From Bacteroidia bacterium (GTDB taxonomy: Bacteria > Bacteroidota > Bacteroidia > Bacteroidales > Rikenellaceae), in assembly GCA_025999315.1 (NCBI GenBank), contig BNXD01000020.1, positions 1 to 24,680 of the forward strand: DNA of 24,680 nucleotides, given 5' to 3'. The notes beneath the pieces were generated by a model, which saw only the letters and a list, made by a program, of their open reading frames with translations, was not told the DNA's origin and did no database searches. Positions 7,952 through 15,735 of the stretch are shown here, piece by piece. Position 1 is the stretch's first letter. Each line of letters begins with the position of its first letter. Made by a program: the position numbers and the translations under genes.

Positions 7952-8977
7952 CTATATTTTCCCGCCTCCGAGCGGAGTGGGGACGGCGCGGCTCATGTCG
8001 AAATCGCCCCATCGCTCCTCGATCGTCCCGAGGGTCTCCAGCAGGCGGTCGACCTCGGTGAGAGTAACCAGTTGCAGGCGGGTGGCGCGGAAGTCGGGCA
8101 GCCCCTTGAAGTAGTTTGACATATGACGCCTCATCTCGAGTATGCCCACCACGGGACCCTTGACCTCCACCGACTTGAGCAGGTGTTCGCGGGCGATGGC
8201 CACACGCCGGGCCACTGTGGGCTGGGGCAGAAACTCGCCCGTGTCGAGAAAGTGGCGCACCTCGCCGAATATCCACGGCCGGCCGTAGGTGGCCCGGCCT
8301 ATCATCACCCCGTCGACGCCCCAGCGGTCGAAGGCTTCGGCGGCGGCCTGGGGCGACGAGACATCGCCGTTGCCGATGATGGGGATGCGGATGCGGGGGT
8401 TGTTCTTCACCTCGCCGATGAGGGTCCAGTCGGCTGCGCCGCGGTACATCTGGGCGCGTGTGCGGCCGTGAATGGTCAGGGCGCTGATGCCCGCATCCTG
8501 AAGACGTTCGGCGATCTGCACGATGTTTTTGCTCTCCTCGTCCCAGCCCAGGCGCGTTTTGACCGTTACGGGCAGCCTGACGGCGTCGACGATTCGCCGT
8601 GTCATCTCCACCATCAGCGGCACGTCGCGCATCATGCCACTGCCGGCGCCCCGGGCGGCGATCTTTTTCATCGGGCAGCCGAAGTTGATGTCTATCACAT
8701 CGGGACGCGCCCTCTCGGCCATGATCGCCGCCTCGACCATCGGCTCGATCAGGTGGCCGTAGAGCTGAATGGCCACGGGACGCTCCTGCTCGTCGATGCG
8801 CAACTTGGCCAGCGAGCCCGCCGCGTCGCGGATCAGGCCGTCCGAGGAGATAAACTCGGTGCAAACCATGTCGGCGCCGAATTTTTTGCACATGTAGCGG
8901 AACGAAGGATCGGTAACATCCTCCATCGGGGCGAGCAGCAGGGGTTTTTCTCCCAGGTCGACAGGTCCTATGTGCAT
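7952..8977 (-). CDS. dusB: tRNA-dihydrouridine synthase, DusB family
   Basis: FMN-dependent enzyme that reduces specific uridines in the tRNA D-loop to dihydrouridine, using NADPH; cytoplasmic. The 341-residue product is the usual length. Visible family signatures are LAPMEDVTD (15-23), DINFGCPMKKI with the catalytic Cys at about residue 101, VTVKTRLGW, TIHGRTRAQMYRGAADW, IPIIGNGDV and GVMIGRATYGRPWIF. The last three are phosphate and FMN-binding segments of the TIM barrel. A helical C-terminal domain follows. The start at 8977 gives a product beginning MHIGPVDLGEKPLLLAPM, as expected for DusB. It is divergent from argS with the promoters side by side. The assignment to the DusB rather than DusA/C subfamily rests on the CPMKKI form of the active-site motif. 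Confidence 0.95.
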   Translation of the reverse strand: MHIGPVDLGEKPLLLAPMEDVTDPSFRYMCKKFGADMVCTEFISSDGLIRDAAGSLAKLRIDEQERPVAIQLYGHLIEPMVEAAIMAERARPDVIDINFGCPMKKIAARGAGSGMMRDVPLMVEMTRRIVDAVRLPVTVKTRLGWDEESKNIVQIAERLQDAGISALTIHGRTRAQMYRGAADWTLIGEVKNNPRIRIPIIGNGDVSSPQAAAEAFDRWGVDGVMIGRATYGRPWIFGEVRHFLDTGEFLPQPTVARRVAIAREHLLKSVEVKGPVVGILEMRRHMSNYFKGLPDFRATRLQLVTLTEVDRLLETLGTIEERWGDFDMSRAVPTPLGGGKI

Positions 8978-8996
8978 CGGGTGGCGTAATTTGCCC

Positions 8997-9004
8997 CAAA
9001 AATA
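8997..9004 (-). promoter_or_regulatory. -7 promoter element for dusB
   Basis: On the minus strand this reads TATTTTTG (TAnnTTTG), with ATTG 20 nt further upstream as a weak -33 element. The leader to the dusB ATG would be very short, under 20 nt. Confidence 0.5.
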
Positions 9005-9006
9005 GT

Positions 9007-9014
9007 TATATTTG
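9007..9014 (+). promoter_or_regulatory. -7 promoter element for argS
   Basis: TATATTTG matches TAnnTTTG and lies 17 bp upstream of the argS ATG. It is separated by only two bases from the opposing dusB element, so the two polymerases would compete for one short region. Confidence 0.5.
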
Positions 9015-9031
9015 CCCGCAAATCCAATCCG

Positions 9032-10825
9032 ATGACAAATACCGAAGAGTTTCTCTCATGCCGGATCGCCCGCGCCGTCGAGGCGTTGTTCGGCCAGGTG
9101 GACCGGGGCGCCATACAGGTGCAACGAACGCGCAAGGAGTTCGAGGGCGATTATACGCTGGTGGTCTTTCCGTTGCTGCGCCTCACCCGCAAGGGGCCCG
9201 AGGAGAGCGCCCGTCTTATCGGCGAGCGTCTGGCGGCCGACACGAAAGAGGTGGCGGGTTTCAACGTCATCAAGGGCTTTCTGAACATCAGCCTCGCGGG
9301 CGAATACTGGGCCGCACGGTTCGGCGAGATCGTCAACTCGGCCGACTATGGCCGGGGCGCGCCCACCCACCGGACGCTGATGGTGGAGTACTCCTCGCCC
9401 AACACCAACAAACCTCTCCACCTGGGCCACATACGCAACAACCTGCTGGGCTACTCGGTGGCGCGGATACTCGAGGCGGCGGGCGAGACGGTCATCAAGG
9501 CCAATCTGGTCAACGATCGCGGCATACACATCTGCAAGAGCATGATAGCCTGGCAGCTCTATGGCGGCGGCGAGACCCCTGCCTCGAGCGGAATGAAGGG
9601 CGACCATCTGGTGGGCAAATATTATGTCGAGTTCGACAAACACTACAAGGCCGAGGTGCGCCAGCTTGTCGCCTCGGGCATGGAGCAGGGTCAGGCGGAG
9701 CGCGAGGCCCCCATCATGCGGCAGGCGCAACAGATGCTCAGGCAGTGGGAAGAGGGCGAGGAGAAGGTGCGCGCCCTGTGGGAGAAGATGAACGGCTGGG
9801 TGTACGAGGGTTTCGAGCAGACCTACAAGGCGCTGGGGGTCGATTTCGACAAGATGTACTACGAATCGCAGACCTACCTTCTGGGCAAGTCGCTGGTGGA
9901 GGAGGGGCTCGCCAAAGGGGTGTTCTACCGTCGCGACGACGGGTCGGTGTGGATCGACCTGACCGCCGACGGCCTCGACGAGAAGTTGCTGCTGCGCTCG
10001 GACGGCACGTCGGTCTACATGACGCAGGACCTGGGGACGGCCTACCGCCGCTTTGCCGACAACCGTCTGGACGGCATCATATATGTTGTGGGCAACGAGC
10101 AGAACTATCACTTTCAGGTGCTCAAGCTGATCCTCGCCAAGCTGGGCTATCGCGAGTGGGCCGACAGCATCTTCCACCTCTCGTACGGCATGGTCGAGCT
10201 GCCCGAGGGCAAGATGAAATCGCGCGAGGGTACGGTGGTCGACGCCGACGACCTGATCGCCGGGATGATCGACACGGCGCGGACCACATCGCTCGAGCTG
10301 GGCAAGATGGAGGGCGCCACAGAGGCCGAGGCCGAAGAGGTGTCGCGCATGGTGGGGCTGGCGGCGTTGAAATATTTCATCCTGAAGGTCGACCCCCAGA
10401 AGACGATGCTTTTCGATCCGCGTGAGAGCATCGATTTCAACGGCAACACGGGGCCGTTCATCCAATACACCTGTGCGCGCATCCGCTCGTTGCTGCGCAA
10501 GGCCGACCGGGCGGGCATCACCCCCCCGGCAGAAGATGTATCCGGCTATCGGGCGATGGTCGGCCAGGAGGTGGAGCTTGTCAAACAGCTGTGCGAGCTT
10601 CCGGCGGTGATCGCCTCGGCAGCGGCGGACTACTCGCCCTCGACAGTGGCCGCCTGGGTCTACGAGCTGGCCCGCGCCTACAACGGCTACTACCACGACC
10701 ACTCGATCCTGCGCGAGGAGGATGCCGCGGTGCGAGGGTTTCGGCTGCAGCTCTCCCGGCAGGTCGCCCGCGCCATAGAGACGGGGATGTCGCTGCTGGG
10801 CATCGAGCTTCCCGAGAGGATGTAA
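9032..10825 (+). CDS. argS: Arginyl-tRNA synthetase
   Basis: Class I aminoacyl-tRNA synthetase that charges tRNA-Arg using ATP; cytoplasmic. The 597-residue product is the typical length. The N-terminal add-on domain occupies about residues 1-110. The catalytic core follows, with the HIGH-type motif in SSPNTNKPLHLGHIRNN (HLGH at 130-133). The usual KMSKS loop appears as KMKSREG at 394-400, the form seen in many ArgS enzymes. The last 130 or so residues are the DALR anticodon-binding domain (FIQYTCARIRSLLRKA through YYHDHSIL). Divergent from dusB; the next plus-strand gene, 277 bp on, is an arginine-pathway acyltransferase. Confidence 0.98.
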   Translation: MTNTEEFLSCRIARAVEALFGQVDRGAIQVQRTRKEFEGDYTLVVFPLLRLTRKGPEESARLIGERLAADTKEVAGFNVIKGFLNISLAGEYWAARFGEIVNSADYGRGAPTHRTLMVEYSSPNTNKPLHLGHIRNNLLGYSVARILEAAGETVIKANLVNDRGIHICKSMIAWQLYGGGETPASSGMKGDHLVGKYYVEFDKHYKAEVRQLVASGMEQGQAEREAPIMRQAQQMLRQWEEGEEKVRALWEKMNGWVYEGFEQTYKALGVDFDKMYYESQTYLLGKSLVEEGLAKGVFYRRDDGSVWIDLTADGLDEKLLLRSDGTSVYMTQDLGTAYRRFADNRLDGIIYVVGNEQNYHFQVLKLILAKLGYREWADSIFHLSYGMVELPEGKMKSREGTVVDADDLIAGMIDTARTTSLELGKMEGATEAEAEEVSRMVGLAALKYFILKVDPQKTMLFDPRESIDFNGNTGPFIQYTCARIRSLLRKADRAGITPPAEDVSGYRAMVGQEVELVKQLCELPAVIASAAADYSPSTVAAWVYELARAYNGYYHDHSILREEDAAVRGFRLQLSRQVARAIETGMSLLGIELPERM

Positions 10826-10882
10826 CGGCGAGGGAGTGCGCGGTTTTTCGCCCGTCGGCGAATCACATATATAATTTTTTCA

Positions 10883-10890
10883 TACTTTTG
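10883..10890 (+). promoter_or_regulatory. -7 promoter element for the arginine-pathway GNAT gene
   Basis: TACTTTTG matches TAnnTTTG; no clear TTTG -33 box at the standard spacing. Transcription would start near 10897 and give a leader of about 205 nt before the ATG at 11103. Confidence 0.5.
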
Positions 10891-10896
10891 TCGTTT

Positions 10897-11102
10897 ATAA
10901 GTAATCTGAAGTTATTATTGTCATGTTATTTGCCTTCTATGGTGAGATGGATTTTGTCTCCTCTCGAGGGAGTTTGGCGGGCCAAATGACTAAGAGAAAA
11001 GACAAAACAGGCTCGCCAGAGAGGGCAAAGAACTTGAAAAACTCAGAAAAACCGAAAAATTGAAGATTACTTAAAGCTAAATCACTATCCGAGAAAGCCG
11101 CA
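10897..11102 (+). promoter_or_regulatory. Structured 5' leader before the GNAT gene (possible attenuator)
   Basis: TTTTGTCT (10952-10959) pairs with AGACAAAA (11000-11007). Inside, TTTGG-CGGG-CCAAA (10973-10986) forms a local hairpin. Its strand TGGCGGGCC (10975-10983) can instead pair with GGCTCGCCA (11010-11018, one mismatch), giving mutually exclusive folds. A small open frame of 46 codons, 10923-11063, starts with ATG and covers these elements; whether it is translated is unknown. This is an inference from pairing read by eye. Confidence 0.3.
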
Positions 11103-11675
11103 ATGACAATAGACGATTTCGTGGTAAGGGTTGCCACCGAAGATGACACCAAATATGCCCTGCAGATTTGCAGTGAGATGGAGGAGTCGGCAAAGGCTCG
11201 TGGCACGGGTATAGCCAGACGCTCTCCCGAGTATATCATCTCGAAGATACGCCAGGGCAAGGCGGTCATCGCCACCCACAAGGACGGCACCTGGGCCGGG
11301 TTCAGCTACATCGAGTCGTGGGGCCACGACAACTATGTGGCCAACTCGGGGCTGATCATCAACCCGCAATTCCGCAAGCTCGGCCTGGCCAGAGCCATCA
11401 AGACCAAGACTTTCTTCCTGTCGCAGAAAAAGTTCCCCGGGGCCAAGCTCTTCGGGCTGACCACGGGGCTGGCCGTGATGAACATCAACAACGATCTGGG
11501 CTACCGTCCGGTAACCTACTCGGAGCTGACCGACGACGAGGAGTTCTGGAAAGGATGCCAGAGTTGCGTCAACTTCAACATACTCCAGAGCAAGGAGCAT
11601 CGCAACTGCCTCTGCACAGCCATGCTCTTCGATCCGGCGGTCGACAAGGCCAAGGTGCAGGACACCGACGCATAG
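11103..11675 (+). CDS. GNAT acyltransferase, argA-like (probable N-acylglutamate synthase)
   Basis: A 190-residue GNAT-fold protein likely to catalyse the first step of arginine synthesis, transfer of an acyl group from CoA to glutamate. Bacteroidetes keep this gene beside argG and argC. I recall the B. thetaiotaomicron homologue being proposed as an N-succinylglutamate synthase, since that lineage makes arginine through succinylated intermediates. Visible features are an N-terminal beta-alpha VRVATEDDTKYALQICSEME, a central segment GLIINPQFRKLGLARAIK (83-100) that corresponds to the acetyl-CoA pyrophosphate loop, and MNINNDLGYRP (126-136). The C-terminal tail has an unusual cysteine pattern, C152-x2-C155 and C169-x-C171, which may bind metal. 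The gene is followed by a terminator (11754-11785) and a separate argG promoter. Acyl donor (acetyl or succinyl) is not decidable here. Confidence 0.8.
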   Translation: MTIDDFVVRVATEDDTKYALQICSEMEESAKARGTGIARRSPEYIISKIRQGKAVIATHKDGTWAGFSYIESWGHDNYVANSGLIINPQFRKLGLARAIKTKTFFLSQKKFPGAKLFGLTTGLAVMNINNDLGYRPVTYSELTDDEEFWKGCQSCVNFNILQSKEHRNCLCTAMLFDPAVDKAKVQDTDA

Positions 11676-11753
11676 AAGCAGGGCAGGAGAGAGTTTTGCC
11701 GACCGGCCGATGCCGAGACGTACAAAACCGGAGGTTGTAATGATTGGATTTAT

Positions 11754-11785
11754 TCGGGCTTCCGGGTTTCGGGGGCCCGATTTTT
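11754..11785 (+). terminator. Intrinsic terminator after the GNAT gene
   Basis: TCGGGC (11754-11759) pairs with GCCCGA (11775-11780), followed directly by TTTTT. It sits just upstream of the argG promoter. Confidence 0.6.
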
Positions 11786-11798
11786 GTTAAAAAAAACG

Positions 11799-11806
11799 TA
11801 CCTTTG
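11799..11806 (+). promoter_or_regulatory. -7 promoter element for argG
   Basis: TACCTTTG is an exact TAnnTTTG match, 26 bp before the ATG at 11833. A TTTTTG lies only 12 nt upstream, too close for a standard -33 box. The A-rich stretch between could act as an upstream element. Confidence 0.6.
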
Positions 11807-11832
11807 CGGCAACTTAACAAAAAGTCGTATAC

Positions 11833-13032
11833 ATGAAAAAAGTCGTATTGGCGTTCAGCGGCGGATTGGATACGTCCTACTGCGCTGTCTATCTGTCCAA
11901 AGAGCTGGGACTGGAGGTTCACGCCGCTCTTGCCGACACGGGCGGATTCTCGCCCGAAGAGCTCAAGACCATCGAAAAACGGGCATACGCCCTTGGCGTG
12001 AAGAGTTTTGTGGCTCTCGACGTACGGGAGGAGTACTACCGCACCGCCGTTCGCTACATGATCTTCGGCAATGTGCTCAAGAACGGCTCATACCCCATAT
12101 CGGTCAGTTCGGAGCGCATAGCCCAGGCTACGGCCATCGCCGGGTATGCCCGGGGACTGCAGGCCGATTATCTCTGCCACGGCAGCACCGGCGCAGGCAA
12201 CGACCAGGTGCGTTTCGATATGGTGTTCAACATCATAGCTCCCGAGATAGAGGTGCTGGCCACCATCCGCGAGAAGCGGCTCAGCCGGGCCGAGGAGATC
12301 GAATACCTGCGCATGCACGGCGTCGATTTCGACTTCAAAAAGGCCGAATACTCGATCAATCAGGGCATCTGGGGCACGTCGATCGGCGGCAGGGAGACCC
12401 TCACCTCCAACCGCACCCTTCCCGAGGAGGCTTACCCGTCGCAACTCACCCAGAGCAAGCCGCGCAACGTCGCCCTAACCTTCGAGAAGGGCGAGCTGGT
12501 GGGCATCGACGGCGTACGGGCCCAAAACCCCATCGAGGCGATCCTGCAGCTGCAACGTCTGGCCGCCCCCTACGCCATCGGGCGCGACATGCACGTGGGC
12601 GACACCATCATCGGCATCAAAGGGCGCGTGGGCTTCGAGGCGGCCGCTCCGCTGGTCATCATCAAATCCCACCACATGCTCGAGAAACACACCCTCGGCA
12701 AATGGCAGTTGTTCTGGAAAGATCAGATCGCCGCCTTCTACGGCAACTACCTCCACGAAGGACAATACTACGACCCGGTCATGCGCGACATCGAGGCTTT
12801 CCTCGAGAGTTCGCAGCGCACGGTGAGCGGCGAGGTCTTTGTCGAATTGCACCCCTACCGCTTTGTCATCGTGGGCGTTACCAGCCCGCACGATCTGTTC
12901 AACACCAGCTTCGGCGCTTACGGCGAGACCATGAGCGACTGGAGCGCCGAAGATGTCAAGGGCTTCGGCAAGATCTTCGGCTACCAGAACAAAATGTACC
13001 ACCTGATCAACAAGGACCTCGAAAAGAAATAG
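11833..13032 (+). CDS. argG: Argininosuccinate synthase
   Basis: Joins citrulline and aspartate using ATP to form argininosuccinate, the penultimate step of arginine synthesis; cytoplasmic. The 399-residue product opens with the PP-loop ATP motif AFSGGLDTSYC (8-18). It continues with the conserved HGSTGAGNDQVRFD block (about 115-128) and NQGIWGTSIGGRETL, as in the bacterial ArgG family, and ends in NKDLEKK. The ATG at 11833 lies immediately before the PP-loop, as expected. It has its own promoter and sits between the GNAT and argC genes, a gene set typical of Bacteroidetes arginine clusters. The 405-bp repeat-bearing gap to argC argues for separate control of argC. Confidence 0.97.
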   Translation: MKKVVLAFSGGLDTSYCAVYLSKELGLEVHAALADTGGFSPEELKTIEKRAYALGVKSFVALDVREEYYRTAVRYMIFGNVLKNGSYPISVSSERIAQATAIAGYARGLQADYLCHGSTGAGNDQVRFDMVFNIIAPEIEVLATIREKRLSRAEEIEYLRMHGVDFDFKKAEYSINQGIWGTSIGGRETLTSNRTLPEEAYPSQLTQSKPRNVALTFEKGELVGIDGVRAQNPIEAILQLQRLAAPYAIGRDMHVGDTIIGIKGRVGFEAAAPLVIIKSHHMLEKHTLGKWQLFWKDQIAAFYGNYLHEGQYYDPVMRDIEAFLESSQRTVSGEVFVELHPYRFVIVGVTSPHDLFNTSFGAYGETMSDWSAEDVKGFGKIFGYQNKMYHLINKDLEKK

Positions 13033-13437
13033 CTTGCCCTTTCGTGCGTTGGGGGTTTGCTTTCCCCGCTACGCGCGGGGCGCCAACTTTCTTTCAACAA
13101 AACTGGGCAAATAATTTTTAACTGTTCGGGTGCGGCGGCTTATGTAAAGATTGGCAAGTGGGCGGCGGGCGAAGCCAGGCAGCCTTTATTCTTGACAATT
13201 TGGGCTCGAAAGCTTGCTTTTGGAAGCCCCAAATTGTCAAGAGCAAAGCGCCGCACTAAAGTGCGGCCCGCCACTTGTTAATCCCTGCACCGACCAAAAT
13301 CATGCGTGTGCGCAGTATCGCCGAAAAGGTTAGCTTCGCTGACTATCTGTCGAAAGCTCGGCAAAGTTCATGCAAGCATGACTCTGCCCTCACTCCTAAG
13401 ATAATTCTGGTTCTCTTTTCCAAAAGAGAACAAAAAA
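13033..13437. repeat. Hairpin-rich spacer between argG and argC
   Basis: No gene is supported. In order: CCCCGC/GCGGGG hairpin (13064-13080), matching the CGCTACGCGCGGGGCG module seen in R3. Then a large inverted repeat bounded by CAAGTGG (13155-13161) and CCACTTG (13271-13277). Inside it lies a perfect 14-bp stem CTTGACAATTTGGG (13191-13204)/CCCAAATTGTCAAG (13228-13241), tipped by AAAGCTTGCTTT, and CCGCACT/AGTGCGG (13251-13266). An R2 hairpin GCAAAGT-CATGC-AA-GCATG-ACTCTGC (13361-13387) and GTTCTCTTTT-CC-AAAAGAGAAC (13410-13431) follow, the latter ending 6 nt before the argC ATG. Confidence 0.75.
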
Positions 13438-14430
13438 ATGAAAGAAATGAAGAAATTTTCAGCAGCGGTTATCGGAGGGGCGGGTTATACGGGTGGTGAG
13501 GCGATCAGGCTTTTGCTCAACCATCCGTCGGTGGAGCTGGCCTATGCGCACAGCAACTCCAATGCGGGCAACATGCTTTGCGAGGTTCATGCCGATCTGC
13601 TGGGCGACACCGCTATGCGCTTTACCGACCGTCTCGACTGGGGGGTCGACGCTCTGCTGCTGTGCGTGGGGCACGGCGATGCACGCAAGTTCCTCGCCGA
13701 GAACAAAGTGCCCGAGGGCGTCAGGGTTGTCGATCTGAGCCAGGATTTCCGGCTCAGGGAGAGCAGCGCTGTCGACGGACGGAGGTTTGTTTATGGCCTG
13801 CCGGAGATGAATCTGGAGCTCATTGCCGGGGCGCGCAATATTGCCAATCCGGGGTGTTTTGCCACCTGCCTGCAGCTTGGGTTGTTGCCGCTGGCGGCGG
13901 CGGGGCTGTTGCACGGGCAGATACACATCACCGCCACCACCGGCTCGACGGGCGCGGGACAGAAACCCTCGCCGACCTCCCATTTCAGCTGGCGCAACAA
14001 CAACCTGTCGGTCTACAAGGCCTTTGAGCATCAGCACCTGCACGAGATCACGGAGAGCCTTCGCAGCCTGATGCCCGCCTTTGATGCCGCGATCAACTTC
14101 ATCCCCTGCCGCGGCGACTTTCCGCGTGGCATCATGGCCTCGACGGTGGTCGACTGTGCGCTGTCGCAGCAGGAAGCGACGACGCTCTACGGGGAGTACT
14201 ACCGCAACGCCGCCTTTACGCATGTCAGCGATCGCAACATCGACCTCAAACAGGTGGTGGGCACCAACAAATGTTTTGTCCACGTCGAAAAGCACGGCGA
14301 TAAACTTCTGATACTAAGCATCATCGACAACCTGCTCAAAGGAGCCAGCGGCCAGGCGGTCCAGAACCTGAACATTATGCTCGGCCTCGATCAGCACGAA
14401 GGCCTCCGGCTCAAGTCGATCGTTTTCTGA
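13438..14430 (+). CDS. argC: N-acyl-gamma-glutamyl-phosphate reductase
   Basis: NADPH-dependent reduction of N-acyl-glutamyl phosphate to the semialdehyde, third step of arginine synthesis. The 330-residue product has an N-terminal Rossmann motif GGAGYTGGE (13-21) and the catalytic cysteine in NIANPGCFATC (Cys140). The substrate-binding stretch TTGSTGAGQKPSPTSHFSWRNNN follows, then a conserved AFEHQHLHEI block with the catalytic His region. Two starts are close: ATG at 13438 and ATG at 13447 (MKKFSAAVIGG); the second places fewer residues before the Rossmann strand. Whether the natural acyl group is acetyl or succinyl is not readable, though related Bacteroidales use succinyl. A perfect 10-bp hairpin (13410-13431) sits directly before the start and could limit ribosome access. 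A terminator follows at 14525-14550; argD is not the next gene. Confidence 0.95.
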   Translation: MKEMKKFSAAVIGGAGYTGGEAIRLLLNHPSVELAYAHSNSNAGNMLCEVHADLLGDTAMRFTDRLDWGVDALLLCVGHGDARKFLAENKVPEGVRVVDLSQDFRLRESSAVDGRRFVYGLPEMNLELIAGARNIANPGCFATCLQLGLLPLAAAGLLHGQIHITATTGSTGAGQKPSPTSHFSWRNNNLSVYKAFEHQHLHEITESLRSLMPAFDAAINFIPCRGDFPRGIMASTVVDCALSQQEATTLYGEYYRNAAFTHVSDRNIDLKQVVGTNKCFVHVEKHGDKLLILSIIDNLLKGASGQAVQNLNIMLGLDQHEGLRLKSIVF

Positions 14431-14449
14431 GGCGTTTACCCGCACGCTC

Positions 14450-14499
14450 TCTTTTTTCGCTGCGCGGGCATGGCCATTGGTCGTCTGCTCGAAAAAAGA
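14450..14499. repeat. Long-loop inverted repeat after argC
   Basis: TCTTTTTTCG (14450-14459) and CGAAAAAAGA (14490-14499) are perfect inverse complements around a 30-nt GC-rich interior. It resembles the T/A hairpin class of the R3 island. Confidence 0.5.
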
Positions 14500-14524
14500 A
14501 CCGAAAAGTAGAAAAATCTTCATG

Positions 14525-14550
14525 GCCGGTGAAACAAACCGGCTTTTTTT
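14525..14550 (+). terminator. Intrinsic terminator after argC
   Basis: GCCGGT-GAAACAA-ACCGGC (14525-14543) is followed by seven T residues. A 6-bp GC-rich stem plus U tract is a standard rho-independent terminator separating argC from queA. Confidence 0.85.
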
Positions 14551-14598
14551 ACGTATAATAATTGTTTTTTGTCGTTTTTCAGAAAATACCTTTACCAG

Positions 14599-15648
14599 AT
14601 GAAATTATCGCAGTACGGATATGACTTCTCGCCCGAGATGTTGGCCAGGTATCCGACGGAAAATCGTGACGATTCACGGTTGTTGGTCCTGCATCGAGAC
14701 ACGGGCAAGATCGAACACAAAATATTCAAGGACATTATCGACCACTTCGAGCAGGACGATGTGTTCATCTACAACAATACCAAGGTGTTTCCCGCCCGCC
14801 TCTACGGCAACAAGGAGAAGACCGGCGCAGAGATCGAGATATTCCTGCTGCGCGAGCTCAACCGCGATCTGCGATTGTGGGACGTTTTGGTCGATCCGGC
14901 GCGCAAGATACGCATAGGCAACAAGCTCTATTTCGGCGACGACGACCTGCTGGTGGCCGAGGTGATCGACAACACCACCTCGAGGGGTCGGACGTTGCGT
15001 TTTCTGTTCGACGGCGATTACGATCAGTTCAAACAGACGCTCTACCGCATGGGCGAGACGCCTCTGCCCAAGTGGGTGCGCGAAAAGGTCGAGGAGTCGG
15101 ACCGCGAACGCTATCAGACCATATACGCCAAACACGAAGGGGCGGTGGCCGCTCCTACGGCTGGATTGCACTTCAGCAAGCACCTGCTCAAAAGGCTGGA
15201 GATCAAGGGCGTCAAGACGGCCGAGATAACGCTTCATGTCGGACTGGGTTCGTTCCGCACGGTGGATGTCGACGATCTGACCAAGCACAAGATGGATTCG
15301 GAGCAGATAGTCATCGAGCAGCAGGCAGCCCATGAGGTCAACCTTGCCAAAGAGGCCATGCGTCGCGTTTGCGCCATCGGTACGACGGTGATGCGCACCA
15401 TCGAGAGTTCGGTCTCCACCGAAGGCAGGCTCAAACCCATCGAAGGGTGGACCAACAAGTTCATCGTCTCGCCTTACGAATTCAAGGTGGCCGACAGCAT
15501 GGTGAGCAACCTGCACCTGCCCTTCTCGACCCAGTTGATGATGGTGGCGGCCTTCGGAGGCCACGACCGGGTGATGAACGCCTACAAGGTGGCCCGGGAG
15601 GAGGGCTATCGCTTCGGCACCTACGGCGATGCGATGCTCATTCTGTAA
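14599..15648 (+). CDS. queA: S-adenosylmethionine:tRNA ribosyltransferase-isomerase QueA
   Basis: Transfers and isomerises the ribosyl part of SAM onto 7-aminomethyl-7-deazaguanine at tRNA position 34, giving epoxyqueuosine in the queuosine pathway. From the ATG at 14599 the product is 349 residues, the normal size. The N-terminus [21 protein letters not shown] is the Bacteroidetes form of the conserved opening (PxxLIAxxP in others). Later signatures are [68 protein letters not shown] and the closing GDAMLIL. An upstream in-frame TTG at 14569 would add ten residues with no family match, so it is rejected as start. TACCTTTA at 14587-14594, four bases before the ATG, resembles a -7 element and could give a near-leaderless transcript. 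Confidence 0.96.
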   Translation: MKLSQYGYDFSPEMLARYPTENRDDSRLLVLHRDTGKIEHKIFKDIIDHFEQDDVFIYNNTKVFPARLYGNKEKTGAEIEIFLLRELNRDLRLWDVLVDPARKIRIGNKLYFGDDDLLVAEVIDNTTSRGRTLRFLFDGDYDQFKQTLYRMGETPLPKWVREKVEESDRERYQTIYAKHEGAVAAPTAGLHFSKHLLKRLEIKGVKTAEITLHVGLGSFRTVDVDDLTKHKMDSEQIVIEQQAAHEVNLAKEAMRRVCAIGTTVMRTIESSVSTEGRLKPIEGWTNKFIVSPYEFKVADSMVSNLHLPFSTQLMMVAAFGGHDRVMNAYKVAREEGYRFGTYGDAMLIL

Positions 15649-15696
15649 GGGTCTGTGTGAAATTTCCCCGCTCTTTTCGTCGCTTTCCGCGGCAAA
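15649..15696. other. Short spacer after queA
   Basis: No terminator or gene is evident between the queA stop and the next promoter. The stretch is C+T-rich and then A+T-rich. Confidence 0.5.
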
Positions 15697-15729
15697 TTTT
15701 GATTTTGGTTTTTATTTTTCGTACCTTTA
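15697..15729 (+). promoter_or_regulatory. Promoter of the GT5-like/DUF4270/topA operon or of a leader RNA
   Basis: TTTTG (15697-15701), 20 nt spacer, then TACCTTTA (15722-15729). The spacing matches the Bacteroidetes TTTG-N19-21-TAnnTTTG pattern better than any other site in the window; the last base of the -7 box is A instead of G. Confidence 0.6.
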
Positions 15730-15735
15730 CACTGA

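Noticed and set aside
9056..10702. 548-codon minus-strand open frame opposite argS
   Set aside because: Fully antisense to an intact argS with all signature motifs; the product is His/Arg/Leu-rich without domain features.
14569..14598. TTG start extending queA by ten residues
   Set aside because: The ATG at 14599 gives the conserved QueA N-terminus; the extension overlaps a likely promoter box.
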